Source: Rhyacophila brunnea (Eukaryota; Arthropoda; Insecta; Trichoptera; Rhyacophilidae). Taken from it: 64,000 nt of DNA. Of the stretch, positions 46,625-59,584 are shown in pieces; within the stretch, counting starts at the first letter, position 1; each line of letters begins with the position of its first letter. A program made the translations under genes and the position numbers. Location of the stretch: NCBI GenBank assembly GCA_022495005.1, contig JAGYXB010001108.1, forward strand, positions 372,001 to 436,000. The letters are read 5' to 3'. The notes under the pieces are model-generated. The model was not told the origin of the DNA and made no database searches. It saw only the letters and a program-made list of their open reading frames with translations.

Positions 46625-46891
46625 TCACTCTAATGCCTGATGTGATAACGCCTTGCACAATTTTAAGGATTGAAGATAATTTTTATTGGTTTTCTTGCCA
46701 TGTGCAGCCCTGTAAAACATAAAACTATCCTCGGCAGCGATGGAAGTATTATTATATTCGTGAGGTCGACCCTTGTGGAAACGAGTTCCACTCAATTTGT
46801 CCGCCCATTTTGACTGGACCGGGAATGTGGAATTGTGGAAATCGACCTCCACTACATGTACTCTAAATAAACGGCCTGTAAACAACTGCAT
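46625..46891 (-). CDS. Unidentified 88-residue frame
   Basis: The translation includes VHVVEVDFHNSTFPVQSKWA, LSGTRFHKGRPHEYNNTSIA and AEDSFMFYRAAHGKKT. It is of mixed, plausible composition, and the DNA is less AT-rich than its flanks. No family is recognised. The DNA has palindromic words (GTGGAAACGAGTTCCAC) and GGTCGACC / GTCGACC repeats, so it may be a piece of an unknown repeat. Confidence 0.25.
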   Translation of the reverse strand: MQLFTGRLFRVHVVEVDFHNSTFPVQSKWADKLSGTRFHKGRPHEYNNTSIAAEDSFMFYRAAHGKKTNKNYLQSLKLCKALSHQALE

Positions 46892-47055
46892 ATAAATTAT
46901 AAGAACTCTGTTTCTTATATGTTAAAGCAAAACGGTTTAAGGAAGCCTTTTTCTCACTTTGAATTAGTACTTACATAAACGATTGATAAAATAGATTATG
47001 TTGTGTATAATATTCAGCATTTTAGTCTGTGGTCATAATAATATATAGTTATATA

Positions 47056-47400
47056 ATATTATTCTCACAAGACCCGAAAGACCTCCAAGGTAGAATGCAA
47101 GACGTTGCGGATGTCAGTCAAACGGTCGGCCTAAAGATAAATGTCTCAAAGACAAAAGTCATGAGGAACTGTTTTTCGGACCCTGCGATTATCCATATCA
47201 ATGGCACCCAACTCGAGCAAGTCGGCAGCTACGTCTATCTCGGACAGCAGGTGCCCATAGACAGAAGCATACAAGATGAAATTGCTAGCAGAACAAAGCT
47301 GGGATGGAGTGCTTGCGGACGTCTAAATAATATCTTCAAGAATGACTTACCATTATGTCTTAAGCGTAGGGTGTTCAACCAATGTGTGCTCCCGCATCTC
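47056..47400 (+). pseudogene. LINE reverse transcriptase fragment
   Basis: The frame gives DPKDLQGRMQDVADVSQTVG, LKINVSKTKVMRN, IHINGTQLEQVGSYVYLGQQ, DEIASRTKLGWSACGRLNNI and LCLKRRVFNQCVLP. This is the region between the polymerase core and the TYG(S/A)ETW motif of RTE-type LINE proteins. The match stops at VLPH, where unrelated sequence begins. Both ends are truncated. Confidence 0.8.
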
Positions 47401-50364
47401 ATTCTCTTCCTCTAATGCACATAATAATAACTACTTCCAATATGAACCACACAATATCTCAGTCATTATGGATATCTGCATACTATACAATATTCCTGAA
47501 CTGGTCACTAGTCACAAGAGTTTTTCGAAAGGATTTTAGTTACATATTTTCCGTTAAATTTCCAGCTTTAAATAGATTATGAAACACAGCTGATCATATT
47601 TTCTTTAAGTATTTTATATAATTTTCATTAAATTTGTCTTTTTTCAGACATTATAAAGTTGTAAAAGTGGCAAAGCATCCATATTTAAAGCAGTGAGAAT
47701 GGGCTAGATTCTCATTTCTGGCAAAATGCATATATTGTTATTTTCAAAGCGTGTTGAAAAATATATTGAGTTAGCGAGTTACCGAATGGCTGAAAACCGT
47801 ACTCAAGAATAGTTTGTAAAGATTACCTCAATTTTGCAAGATCCATGATATGGTCCGTTTAATTGACCAAAGATATGATTTTTCTTAAAAAAAATGAATT
47901 CTTGTTTTATGTTTGTAACGTATGCTGCATGATAAGTATTTTGTTAAACATTAATAAATAGTAGTGATTATCATGAAATGATATATTCAAGCAAAAGTAA
48001 AATCGTTCTATAGTATTATAATAATGTTGTACTTATATAAAAAATATATATTTTTATTATATTATCTACTCTCGTTCATTTATTTTTGTTTGATAGTATT
48101 GTATTTACATCGTTCTGTACCTACATTATTGAGGGTTCATCGTTACATTAATATGTTATTCGATTGTCTTGTATTATTGTGTTGCATCGAGATCTATTGA
48201 ATATCTATAATAAATAAAAAAATATTTTTACGTTATCTGTACGTTAAAAAATATCATTGTATAAAAGCTGTTTTTCTATAACAACATTTAAAATGTTTTG
48301 ATACAAATATTTATGTGTTTTATATGTCGCCGCGGTTGAAAAATATTATTCACGTAACACTGATTGATGTATTTTGGTCTATACTAGGCATGGAAATATA
48401 CTAGGAAAATCTAAAAAATGCTGAAAGGGAGTGAGGCTTGTCAATTATTATTGATTTAATTACTAACCAATGTGTTAGTTAAAATTCCGTTTTCGTTAGT
48501 TTTAATTCAAATTGACAAACTGCAAAGACTTATATATTTTTCTTTTATTACCCAATTTATTAAACAATCAATTAGCTGCGGGTGCTTAAAATATTATCAT
48601 TTATTTTGTAAATTGTTCCAGAAATAAATTGGTCCGCGAAATGAAAAAATAGTTTAATAACCCTTCCAAGATAAGTACCCGTGGCAGTGTATCGTGCATT
48701 TGTTTTATTGCAATTGTTTCGGTCGTAATTCTTTCTATCCGAGCCCCGCATCGAAAGGGTTCAGTTATACGACCACACAAAGGCATTTCGAGTAATTTTA
48801 TTTGCCCCGGGATATGAACCGGGCCCTTCGGTACGGTAGGCGCGCAGATTTAAACTGGAGATTTTAGACGTCGTGCTTTTGAAACGGATTGAAATATCAT
48901 ACACATAAGTTTTCGAAATCTCTTCGGGTAGTTTTTAATTGTTAGAAAATGTAGAGGTTTACTCAATTCAACAACTGACTCATTATTGTCTATGCTCATC
49001 TATATAGCATAGACAATAATACGAACAGGAAATGATAGTTCATAAAACAGTTGCATTTTGGCCTTTCAAAAATATAGTCAATATATGCTCGCAACATTCA
49101 ACCTAAATTATAATTATAATGTAAAGCTTACATTACAACATAAAACCAGTGTGATAGTCCTTTATTAGTGCCGTATTTATCCAAATATGACTACAATATA
49201 AAATATCACCACTGTGTATTATTCATCACTACCCAAATTCACCATATCACGTACACTCAACGCAACCTTCCAGATCAGATAAACTTAACATCGGGGACCA
49301 ATAGGCATATATATATTACCCACGATAAAAATATCGGAATATTCCTATATGATGCAAGAAATGAGATGAAAATATTATGTATCTACATAATTTTATGATG
49401 CAGTGGCAAACACTGCTTGTTAGATGGAGGGGAAAAAAATATAGAAAATTAAAATATTGTCACGTGGCTCTGCAGAAATATGCATCATAACGATCACAGA
49501 TCTCTTTATTTTTCATTCTCTGGTATCCTAGTTACTTATACCAACTGTTTATTTGTATTTCCCCATCTACCATAGGTATGCGATTACTAATAACACTGTT
49601 TGATTCGATAATGACGTGTTCTACGTTAGCCTGTTATTAGGGCACCCTTATATTAATCAATATAATATACTACTATGATTAGTCCCTTAATAAAAAATAA
49701 CAATAAACATTTTGACGGTGATCTAAATGTAATGATATACTTGAAGATTGTAGTAATGTATGATAATATAATATTATATATTCGACTTAACTTAAAATTT
49801 TAAAAATAAATAGAGAACGTTTAATTTATTTTTAAGTGTTGTTAAAAAAAAACGATTAACACGAAATTATTACATAATAACTTTTTCTGGATAAATCTGG
49901 AAATAAATCCATGTCTGGGCGACCGTTATCTTGGATTCAATATGTCACACAGGTCGTCTGACACGATTTCGAGCAAGACTAATTGTAAAGTTCACAAGGA
50001 ATATATTTAAGGTAGCGTTCCAATTTATTCGTTCACCACGGACGATTATTTAAGTACATATGTATACGAATTATGAATATTCCACCATATGGCATTTTTG
50101 TGATCGAGACAATAACAACCGACCACGAAAGTCTCCAGCAATATCAAAGTAAATACGACAGGTAGTAGAATTAATTCAGGCTACCAAATCTGTCATTCAG
50201 TGAATTAAACATAAATGGCGCTAACATGGGATCTATATAGATTATTCTCCTGGTTTCCACAGTGCAAACAGTAACAAAGATATTGTGTAATTTAATAAAC
50301 AAAGTGACAATTCGATATCGTCACACCAGGCTTGGCATATGTGACATAGTTTCTTTTTGGGAAT
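47401..50364. other. Gene-free AT-rich stretch
   Basis: No coding frame is supported. A tRNA-like piece on the minus strand near 48800-48840 (GGGCCCGGTTCATATCCCGG) is probably a SINE head. See the hairpin entry at 48982. Confidence 0.35.
48982..49020. repeat. Perfect 15-bp hairpin
   Basis: ATTATTGTCTATGCT is followed after nine bases by its exact reverse complement AGCATAGACAATAAT. There is no U-run or neighbouring gene to suggest a role. Confidence 0.75.
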
Positions 50365-50744
50365 GGGACAACTGGACGCCAGAAGAAATTGGACGCCGCA
50401 CTGTTGTAGACACGCATACAGAACATAGACGAGGAATTTTTATCAGTTTCTATCTACTACTTAGTAGTTTTAATTCATTTTACTCTTAACATAATGTTTT
50501 TTTTACGGATTGAGAATTACCACGCCTAAGGGTCTATATAAAAATAAAAAAACCCTCTCTTCGTTGGAACTTAAATATATGCACGATTAAATAATTATTT
50601 ACGTGTGCATATTTAAATTCTCACCAGCTATTAAATCATAATATAAAAATTTAAATATAAATAATAATATAAAATATTTTTTTAAAGTACCTATAAGTAC
50701 CCAACGTCCATTTATTTTCGAATTGCGTGGCGTCCAGTTGTCCC
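50365..50744. repeat. Inverted repeat pair, GGGACAACTGGACGCC
   Basis: GGGACAACTGGACGCC at 50365-50380 occurs inverted at 50729-50744, with weaker similarity beyond. It may mark the ends of an unknown element. The frame at 50262-50489 overlaps the left arm and is not recognised. Confidence 0.45.
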
Positions 50745-50817
50745 GGCGCTAAATCTTCTTGGACCCTTCTTTTTTGTGCCGTTGACAACCTACCATAATA
50801 TATATAAGTACTCCATG

Positions 50818-50961
50818 GCAACATCTTCTTGGCTACGTGTTAAAACTGTGAACTAACATGCTCCTCCCATTTTTAACCGCACTTCCATTATAAACTGACA
50901 AGCTCCTCCCATTTAGTCGACAACAGCGCCTTCCTTCATGTAGCCAAGAAGATGTTGTCGT
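50818..50961. mobile_element. Short MITE with CAACATCTTCTTGGCTAC ends
   Basis: CAACATCTTCTTGGCTACGT and the inverted right end CAACATCTTCTTGGCTACAT differ at one of 20 positions. Two direct copies of AAGCTCCTCCCATTT / ATGCTCCTCCCATTT lie inside. No target duplication is clear. It is 144 bases and non-coding. Confidence 0.65.
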
Positions 50962-53564
50962 ACAATAGTTATACTACACAAATTTGATACGTTGCAATGC
51001 AACTATTGATACCAAATTTATTCACAAGAGTTCATGGTTCATTTTTACACTTCTTAGTGTGCGAATAATAATGAAAACATAGTCGTTAGACCTCCATTAA
51101 AATTTCAAACATGTTCGTTCGTATTTCGAAAATGTAAAGGTAGGGATACTTACCCGCTCCCACCGAATCGCGTATTCTTCTTCTTCTTTTATAAAAAGCA
51201 CTGAGAAGAAAAATGGTGTCCGCGACGTAATAGTGACGCGGTATCATCCATCAAGCCACTCTGACACCGGTCAAACGCTTTAAAAACACAATCTAACATT
51301 TTTACCCTTTGCGACAGCGTTCGGAGCAGGAATCGACAACATTTTCGTGCACCATTCGATGTCAGCGTCGAAGAATCGTTGTTGGGAAGGAGGGAGATAA
51401 ATACTATGTCATGTTCATACTTGAACAGACATACTTAATGAGTGAAGCATACAGTGTTTATTCCAGTGTTGTTTAACTTTTTTATAAAAGCGGCACACTT
51501 TACACTCTGTCAAATCATGCATCAACATAATATGCATGCAACATGCAATATGCATAACATGCTGTATATAATTAATAACCTGCATTAATTTTATCGGAAG
51601 CCATTAAAGAAAGTCTTGATTTATATGAAATGCTGAAGACAGAAAGTTTGTCTATTCGGATGACATTGGATTTCTCAGCTTAGAACGATAAAAAAGGTGA
51701 AGACAGTATTTAGATAGATTTGAAAAAAATACATTCGTAACTGGCGCTTGAAACCGAATCTTTCAGAGTTCTTAGCATGATTTTTCCACCTGAACAACAG
51801 TGAAGCGAAATCAATCGAAACGCAAAATGTGGAGGAACCTATATTGTAATGTGATATATATCCGCGGTTTCAATGTGTTAAGCTATATCATAAGCACACA
51901 TCGTGGATTTAAATGGTAAAACCAAGAGTTGAATATGCATTATTTTATAAACTGGCAGGTGATTGATTTTTCTGGATGATTCATATATTCGTAATGTGCG
52001 CATAACTTTATTGTACTTCCTCTAGTATAATTATTTATGACTGAATATTGTGATGATATCTGGTCCCAAAGTGGTCATCTCAACAATATCCAATCCACAC
52101 GCAACTTCACACAAGGCTGCTCGTGCTGTCTGTCAAGGATATTTCTAGCATATATATATATATTATGGTAAACGCTACCGCATTGAAGGTAACTTTTAAA
52201 CTATACAAAGCTCCGTCTATACTGGTGAATTTCTTCACTTGAGAATTTCTACTTAGATTGCAAGAGAAGAACTGCTTCAGACTGTGAGCGATCAGTAGGA
52301 TACCGGGCGACGTAACTGGCAATCGGCAGGTGTGAGGATCTCTCGTGATTGCAGATCTACTGCACCATATCTCTGCTTTTATTTAGGTATCTAAACCAAG
52401 TCCTGTGTGGTAATGTGCACATGCATATTCCAGAGAAGTTTCAGCCACTAGACTTGACTAGACGTTTGATTAAGACTTTATGACGACTTAATTAAGTAAA
52501 TAAATAATTGCAAATTCTACCCATTTTTTAAGTTAAATGTTTTCAGTAATACACGCTTAGATGAACTGTCAAACAATGGTCATTTACTTGGGCTTTTGCC
52601 AATCGTTGTCATAGTTTGATGTTAACTGAAAAAAATGGCAGTAGATTAGGAGGACACATGCGACACACTAGTGTGCCACAGCATATCGATAGAAAATACT
52701 AATTTAAAACTCATTGACTGCTGACTAGATAATTACTTTTTAATTACCACATTTAAATAGCATGCTAATTATATCGAATTGCCACCTAGTCGTTACGCGC
52801 TAGGCGCGTCTTTAGCGTCCGATGTATTAATACTTAATCAATGTATTCTTTCAATACCGACGTATTTCTTGGAAAATTAGTTGGTTCAGAGACATTCCTG
52901 GACTTAAAATAACTATAGACTTCATGCCATCCTTTGTGACCCGGCATATTATGCCAAGTGTGGTACGGGACAGAATGGTTGATGGTAATATTTTACAATA
53001 TGTATGTAGTATCCAAAGTAAAATATTATATCGATATACGAAAATAATTGTTCCCTCTGTTTTCGACCCCTTTCTGACAGAATGACTTTTAAGAAAGACG
53101 CTTCAAGAATTCATCGAATTAATGTATTTCTGTTTGATATTGGACTTCAAGAAATGTCACTTCAAAGGAACGGAATCCAACTTTCGAATAAAAAAGGTTA
53201 AAATGCGATGTGTCATCGTTCGTAGACACCATTTTATATTATTTAGTATATAGGCCTCTGATCATGTTTTATATTACATCAATATATTTCGTTTGAATTT
53301 TGGTATGCAAGTCAATGACATTTTGATACTAAATACAAATATATTTACAATATTATTATGTTACCCTGAGAATTAAGAATCCGCATGGGCATGACGGGAT
53401 CTGTTATCATTAAACATAAACTCGTGTGGAGGTCAACGAGCTTTAAATGCCACTTGTTTAGTTCATACTGAATATCTAAACTTGTGGATGGCAGTGAGTT
53501 AAGTCTCTTAATTTTGAGCTTTGAGAATCGACGTATCTGCTGAATTTAAGGGATACACTGGTAA
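50962..53564. other. Gene-free AT-rich stretch
   Basis: A possible solo hAT end (CAGTGTTGTTTAACTTTTTT, near 51462, with GCGGCACAC following) has no partner nearby. ATGCATGCAACATGCAATATG repeats occur near 51530. No gene is seen. Confidence 0.35.
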
Positions 53565-53964
53565 AGCGTCGATGAAATTGAGCTACTTTACAAGCTACGA
53601 GCCGGCGAATTTACAATCTGCTTGTAAACTCGTCCAGTGTCATCGTCGAACTAGCTAACAAGCAGATTGTAAACAATCTACCGAGAAAGGTTTAAAGCCG
53701 GGCTACTTTACTCGCTACTCGCTGGCGTGTGGGCCGATCTGCATCTGCGCAGTAGAGCGATAGTGGTGAACCTGCCGGTAAGAAACCAAATACTCAACAC
53801 GTCCTGTCAAATAGTACCAAAAATGACGGTTTCAATTCGCTAGCTTGTTGGCTTCTGAGTAAGTGGAAAGTTTTGTGTGTCATCATCACAATCGCACTAG
53901 CTGACTCGTTCGCTTTTAAACTCGCCGACTAGCAGCTTGTAAAGTAGCTCAATGTCATCGACGC
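53565..53964. mobile_element. PIF/Harbinger-like MITE with TAA duplication
   Basis: The ends AGCGTCGATGAAATTGAGCT and, inverted, AGCGTCGATGACATTGAGCT continue together through ACTTTACAAGCT. TAA flanks both sides (53562-53564, 53965-53967). Subterminal inverted words (CTAGCTAACAAGC, GCTAGCTTGTTGGC; ACTCGCTACTCGCTGG) repeat inside, a design like that of 6191-6598. 400 bases, non-coding. Confidence 0.85.
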
Positions 53965-54888
53965 TTAAGACAGAATTACAAACGTTTGAGATCTTCAGCT
54001 GATACCTCAGTTATCGGTGGTGATAACGAAGAGGTGCTTCACGTAGCTTGGAGAGCTCATCAGCGAGGTACTGTCCTTTATGTGTCTGCGTTAGGTTTTG
54101 ACGCATAATGCGTTGTTAGATTCTTGAAACATACTGTCCGCCATGGTTCAGCGATAAAGCAGAGTGACTAGATGAAAGAATTTATTAGAAAATCAATGGC
54201 ATCCACACAGTAGACGATAGAGAAAGTTGGAGAAAACTTATCCAGAACGCCGTAATATATAACCATCCCATGATTGAGGGGGATGAGGTGCTGTAAAATA
54301 GAAAATTCATTAACAACATTTACTGTCGAATTGAGATTCGAAGCCCGTTGTCCGGATGGGTCAACTGCTTTGCACACTCTTGCGACGAGGCAGCTACGCT
54401 ACTGCTAAGTTTGGTGTAGTTATTATTATCCAAATATTGTTTTTGTTATCAAGTAAATGCTTGGAAATTCTACCTACCTTCTTAAATGTCTTTTCGTGTA
54501 TACAAGTTGATATTGTTTATGATAAAATTTTTCAGTTTTACACGATCAAGTGGGTTTAATCAAATTAAATATACTCGAATAATTATATTAAAGTTAAATC
54601 ATTTTCTAAACAGCGTAACAACGATAAATTGGTTCATTGGTTTCATTTTATTATACACAACGAACAGAATTACTTACGGTACTTGACGTTAATTTTTTTT
54701 TAATTTTCAGTATTTCACCGATTAACATAGATGAAAAAGTAACTTTTCAGTATCGACACACGTCTTTATTTTTCTCATATTTGTGATGTTTGTGATGAAT
54801 ATATTATTTTTTGAATTCACTCTAAAATCATATGTGGATCTGGGCTGCCTCACGAAGAGGTTTTTTAACAATCATTTTTTTTACGAGA

Positions 54889-54950
54889 AATGGATTTTAA
54901 TTAGTTGCCACGATATTATGAGCCTGACGCGTAACCACTCGGCGATCGTA
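54889..54950 (-). mobile_element. SINE family 1, head relic
   Basis: The minus strand reads GATCGCCGAGTGGTTACGCG then TCAGGCTCATAATATCGTGG, a tRNA-derived A box and anticodon region (CAT). It is followed by CCATTTCTCGTAAAAAAAA, the family 1 body, with the middle deleted. Confidence 0.5.
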
Positions 54951-55270
54951 GGCGTACTGAATAGTGTACCTATTATTTTTTATTTATTGATAACCATATC
55001 TCTAATACTTATATAAATTAATTCATATCAATGAAGATAATATGTGGATATAACGATTTTAACAAGGTATTTTATATCCTAATTTAACTATAAATGTTAA
55101 TTATTCAATCCAAACGTTAACCCCAGAAGAAAAGACCGCCTGTCTATATACTTAATTTAATCTACATTAATTTATAGCTCAAAACACATTAATTTTTTGT
55201 ATTGTTTACAATATACAAATAATCGTTTGCTATCGAGTCGTCCCTACTGGTATTTTTGTGGTACCTATGT

Positions 55271-55499
55271 GTTCATTAAGCGTTGGACTATAAAGCCGTG
55301 GGTCCCAGGTTCGAATCCTGGGTCTGGCAAGTACACATTTTGTTTTTCAACTTGTGTGTGTCAGGGTATGGACCTAATAGGTTGAGCAAGTGGCTGACAT
55401 CCATTTCTCGTAAAAAACAAAATCTGTCAATACAAACCTCCACTCTGTGGAAGCCCATATGATCCTATCAGGATCGGACATGGTCGAAAAAAAAAAAAA
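55271..55499 (+). mobile_element. tRNA-derived SINE, family 1, good copy
   Basis: It begins CATTAAGCGTTGGACTATAA, has a perfect B-box arm GGTCCCAGGTTCGAATCCTG, then GGTCTGGCAAGTACACATTT. The body words GAGCAAGTGGCTGACATCCA, CCTCCACTCTGTGGAAGCCC and GATCGGACATGGTCG follow, and it ends in an A13 run. Best-preserved copy in the window. Confidence 0.85.
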
Positions 55500-58400
55500 T
55501 GTGTTCAATAATTGCTTAATAAGATGTATTCACTAAGTACTTTCTCAGGCTAGGTACCCTTACTAGTGTCTTTCTGGTTAGTATTATTTCTTACAATTTG
55601 ACTTTGCGTTGGCGCATGTATCTGTGTTTCTATGTTTATGTATGTATTGATGTGGATGTTGTCTTTCTTAAAAGTAGGGATGTCAAATAATATTGATACT
55701 GGTATCAATGTTGAAAGGAGAGTATAATAAAATTCGTCTTAATACATGCAAGGATTGTTGGAAGTATTAGTATTAAAATAAAAGTCAACCTCAAAACCCT
55801 ATCCACTAGCGTATTTTACTGAGAGCATTGCACATCTCACCCTCAAGTTTTTTTCACACTGCAGAAAATAAGTTGTTACATTTTGTCAAACCTTAATTTT
55901 TGAAGACGATATAGTTTAACTTTGCCATCCCACATTTCAGGTCAAATACTACATATGTGTGCCGTCCCATTATCGTAAATTTACGAACGCATCAGTATCA
56001 AAATATGAGACTTGTCAGTGAAAGCTTTATTCGAAAAATCGCAAAATGGAAGAGAGTCTTGGGATCGAAATATTTTTTTAAATACCAATAGTTTTTTGAC
56101 GCCCCTAAGTAAAATGAGAGCTCAATATATATATTTTTTAAATTTATTTGCACTCACACAAATAACAACTGATTTAATTGGCAAAAGGCAAAATTAATAA
56201 ATATTATAGGGTTCATTACGGTAATAAGTGAGTATAATGAATTGGTTACATTAAAAATAATGGTCGGTTCTTCCGACGAGTGTCAATATAAGGATTATCT
56301 TATCCTTGGTACCTACGTCATATTTTGATATAGCTTCAACATTTTAATATTTACCAAATTTTTAATACTACTTGAAGTCAACAGATAGTGTTATTAAGCC
56401 GTGTGCCTATACTACATAATATTAAGAAAAAGTTGACAAACTGGTGAAATATGTTTAAAGTATAATAAATTATCGTAAGTATTTATTTAAATAATATATA
56501 CTATTTTATTGGGTTTATTTATTAGAAAAAAAAACTATAAACAAAATTATAAACAGTGTAAAAACATAAATGGTCATGAAAATAATAAAAAATAGTTAAT
56601 TACCAATAACAACTAATATACAAAAAGAAAATAAAGTGAGTTATTATGTAAATACTGAAGTAAAATAATAAAACAATTATAAATTTAAACTATTTAATAC
56701 GTTTACAAACATTATATAGTTTTAAAAAAAACTTGGCGCTTTGCCCCCCTGAGCCCCTCAGATGATGGTTACTTAAACCCTGATGGCTAAAATGAATAAA
56801 CATGGATACATGCTTTGCCTATTGATTCTATGAATGCTGGTTGTCCAAATTTGAAAGAAAATTAATTTGTCAAAGTAACCGAATCTAAAGGATTTAAACA
56901 ATTGCACTTTTCTGAAAATTTAAATTTATGAACTCATATAGTAAATCGTAATCGTAAATATTTGTTACACATAATCGTTAGAAGTAATGGTTAATATGGG
57001 TCGGTGATAGCTGAAATAAGTTATGTAATTTTTAGAATGAATTTTGTCGATGTGGCGAGCGAAGATCAAATTGATGCACGACCCACCGCGAGTAGTTGGG
57101 ATAGCTGAATTTGTTATCAGCAGAAGTCCGAACGTTTCCTCATGAAAGCGATGAAATGTTGGTTTTCTTTTTTCATTTTTTTACTGCACTGATACGCCTC
57201 TTCGACTGATTACCTCGCATTAAATTAGATCAAATGATAGTCACTTGTATTAATATATGTAGTAATAAATTAATAGGTAATATATTTTTAAAAAAGTCGT
57301 CAGAAATAAACGACCTGTCTCTGCTTAATTATTAAAGAAAAATTATAGAACAGCTTGAAATTTGTTAATACTTATAGAATTATCAAAATAAATTGCGGGG
57401 CGCGCGGCTCGCGGCCGTTTGCAGTCTCTAGAGGCCGCGCTACAATTGTGACCGTCACGCCTGTGCAATTTTTCGTAACGAATCCGCCTGGGAGGTCAAG
57501 GCAAAAGCATGTATCCATGCTAAAATGTACCTTTATGGTGCTATCAAATGCGGCAATAACACTTTCATTTGTATTATTTTTTCGAGACGAGTTGCCGTTT
57601 TAATGTTATTATCAACTTGTTTGTATATTTACAGTCTTTTACATTAGTTTTTCCAATTTTATTATACTCACGGCTGCGATTGTAACCGATGATAAGTAAC
57701 ACGAAAAAAGACACATACTAGTAATGTAATATGGTTGTTTACATTTTTATCTATTTAACATATTGATATGGTAAGGTAATGTTCCTAAATGGAACGAATC
57801 GCCAAAGAATGTCAGTAAGCATCGCAATCCACGATGACAACGATTCGGCTTTATTAATTTGACAGTGAAAAAAATACTTGCACTGTCACACTTTCCCCAT
57901 TGTTTGGGGAAAGTCCCCCGAAATAAAAAAGGAGAATAAAAAAGCGCAGGTGTTGCAATATAAAAATAATTCCCCCCTAGAGGCTTCACTTTTACGCAGT
58001 GGCGTGATCTTTGCGAAAGTGATTGTTAATTTTATTTTAAGACTTATTTTGGTTTATGCACAAGGTGGGTATGCATAAACTATGTAGGATACATAGTTTT
58101 GAATTTCTTAGTTTAATCTAACTGCTCTAAAAGGCATAAAGAATAATATACAATATATAGTTAAAGAAATAATACTTACATTATCATAATCTCAGTCACC
58201 CTCGTTTCTCTTCTGGATAAAGATCTATCTTTGCTATTTCGGCCCTCATGCATTCCTACTTTATAGTATTTTACTGCCACATGCCAACTTCTGCTAAATT
58301 TTATTATTTCATTTATTGGTCACTCTTCAAATCAATCAATATTTCTTAGGTAAAAGTAAATGATGTGATTTATCCATTGATGATCCATTTTGAGCGATGT

Positions 58401-59039
58401 GCGCCTGTTTATTTCCACTTCGAGATATGATTTGATGCATTGTATTACGTCGGCTCTTTTTTTATTACCATATTATTGCCAGAAATATGCCGCGTTTTAA
58501 TTCATATAACGACTTTTGTTGTTCAACTTTATGTTAAATGTTGAAAAAGATAATGTTGGTAATTTGAATCAGATGGTATCAAGTAAATTTCTTAGTTCGT
58601 TGATATCACGTAGTCCGTCCACTTTACCATTTTGTTTAGGTAAAAACGTCATACTTAATTATTAATTTATAAACTGACGCATGACAATAACTTGTTTAGG
58701 TAATCAGTTCACTCGGGTGATGGTTCACTATTGAATCGACACAAAGTAAAGACAGCAACTTCAACATACAGTTGAACGACAAAAATCACTACGTGAGAAC
58801 TCAGTAATAGGTGCCGAAATATTCCATTATTGATCCCTACACGTTATGTCCAATACTCATCCCTCTATACTACGCTGTAGTAATTGTCGATAATCTTAAA
58901 TACTTATAATATATCAAAGTACCCATAAGTATTTTTTTTAAATTAAGCAAAAAGCGATTAGGGGTTCAAATTACTGATGACTAATAGTCATCGAAGCGTC
59001 TAACATCAATAAAGCCGGAGAGATAGCGTTACACTAAAG
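55500..59039. other. Gene-free stretch
   Basis: A GC-rich patch at 57394-57440 (GGGGCGCGCGGCTCGCGGCC) stands out. CATGGATACATGCTTTGCCT at 56802 recurs inverted near 57500, which may mark an element. No coding frame is supported. Confidence 0.35.
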
Positions 59040-59170
59040 AAAATGACTCTGGTGGCTGGACGAATTAGAAAATAACATCCAGACTCTTGGCGTATCGAAC
59101 CAATAGCCTAGAGCAGTGGAATAGAGATGGTGGTAAGAGCTGTTGTGATAGTGATGATGACGCCATTATT
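59040..59170 (+). pseudogene. LINE 3' end relic
   Basis: One frame reads WLDELENNIQTLGVSNQ before stops, matching the RWLDD-x-LGV-x-NW tail of RTE-type proteins. GTGATGATGACG follows shortly. Heavily decayed. Confidence 0.45.
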
Positions 59171-59395
59171 CTAGGTGCAGATTTCGAACTTCGAAGCGGA
59201 GTTCTATCCACTGCTGCAACGCGGGCTACTATTTTTATAAAATACATAAATTAAGGTTTTTATTAGAATTAATAACAAGTTCCAGAGTAATTTTCGCAGA
59301 CGAGTACAACATACTTAACTGAACATCTATACCTAACGGTATAATAGTAGTATAATCTTCTATAAAAAAAAACAATTTAAAAATCATATCCTTCC

Positions 59396-59584
59396 TTAGC
59401 CGCTGTCACTGTTTGATCGTGCGGCAATCCCCTTGTGACAATAGAGGCTCAAGATTTCAGTTATGGTGTCTTTAATCAGTTTCGCGTCCATGGGAATTTG
59501 ACATAACTTTTCAAGGGGACGCTTTAGGCTTACCAGAAGCTTTGCTGAGTATTGCTTTATTATTATTTTATGTGAAACTTTTCG
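59396..59584 (-). CDS. Unidentified 62-codon open frame, possible terminal exon
   Basis: The frame has no initiating Met at its start and reads SAKLLVSLKRPLEKLCQIPM, DAKLIKDTITEILSLYCHKG, IAARSNSDSG and stop (TAA at 59396-59398). The alternation of Leu/Ile with charged residues suggests amphipathic helices, and codon use looks coding against the AT-rich surroundings. It may be the last exon of an unseen gene or a transposon piece. I do not recognise the family. The nearest acceptor-like TTTACAG (59589-59595) would leave an in-frame TGA, so the splice is unresolved. Confidence 0.3.
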   Translation of the reverse strand, partial: RKVSHKIIIKQYSAKLLVSLKRPLEKLCQIPMDAKLIKDTITEILSLYCHKGIAARSNSDSG

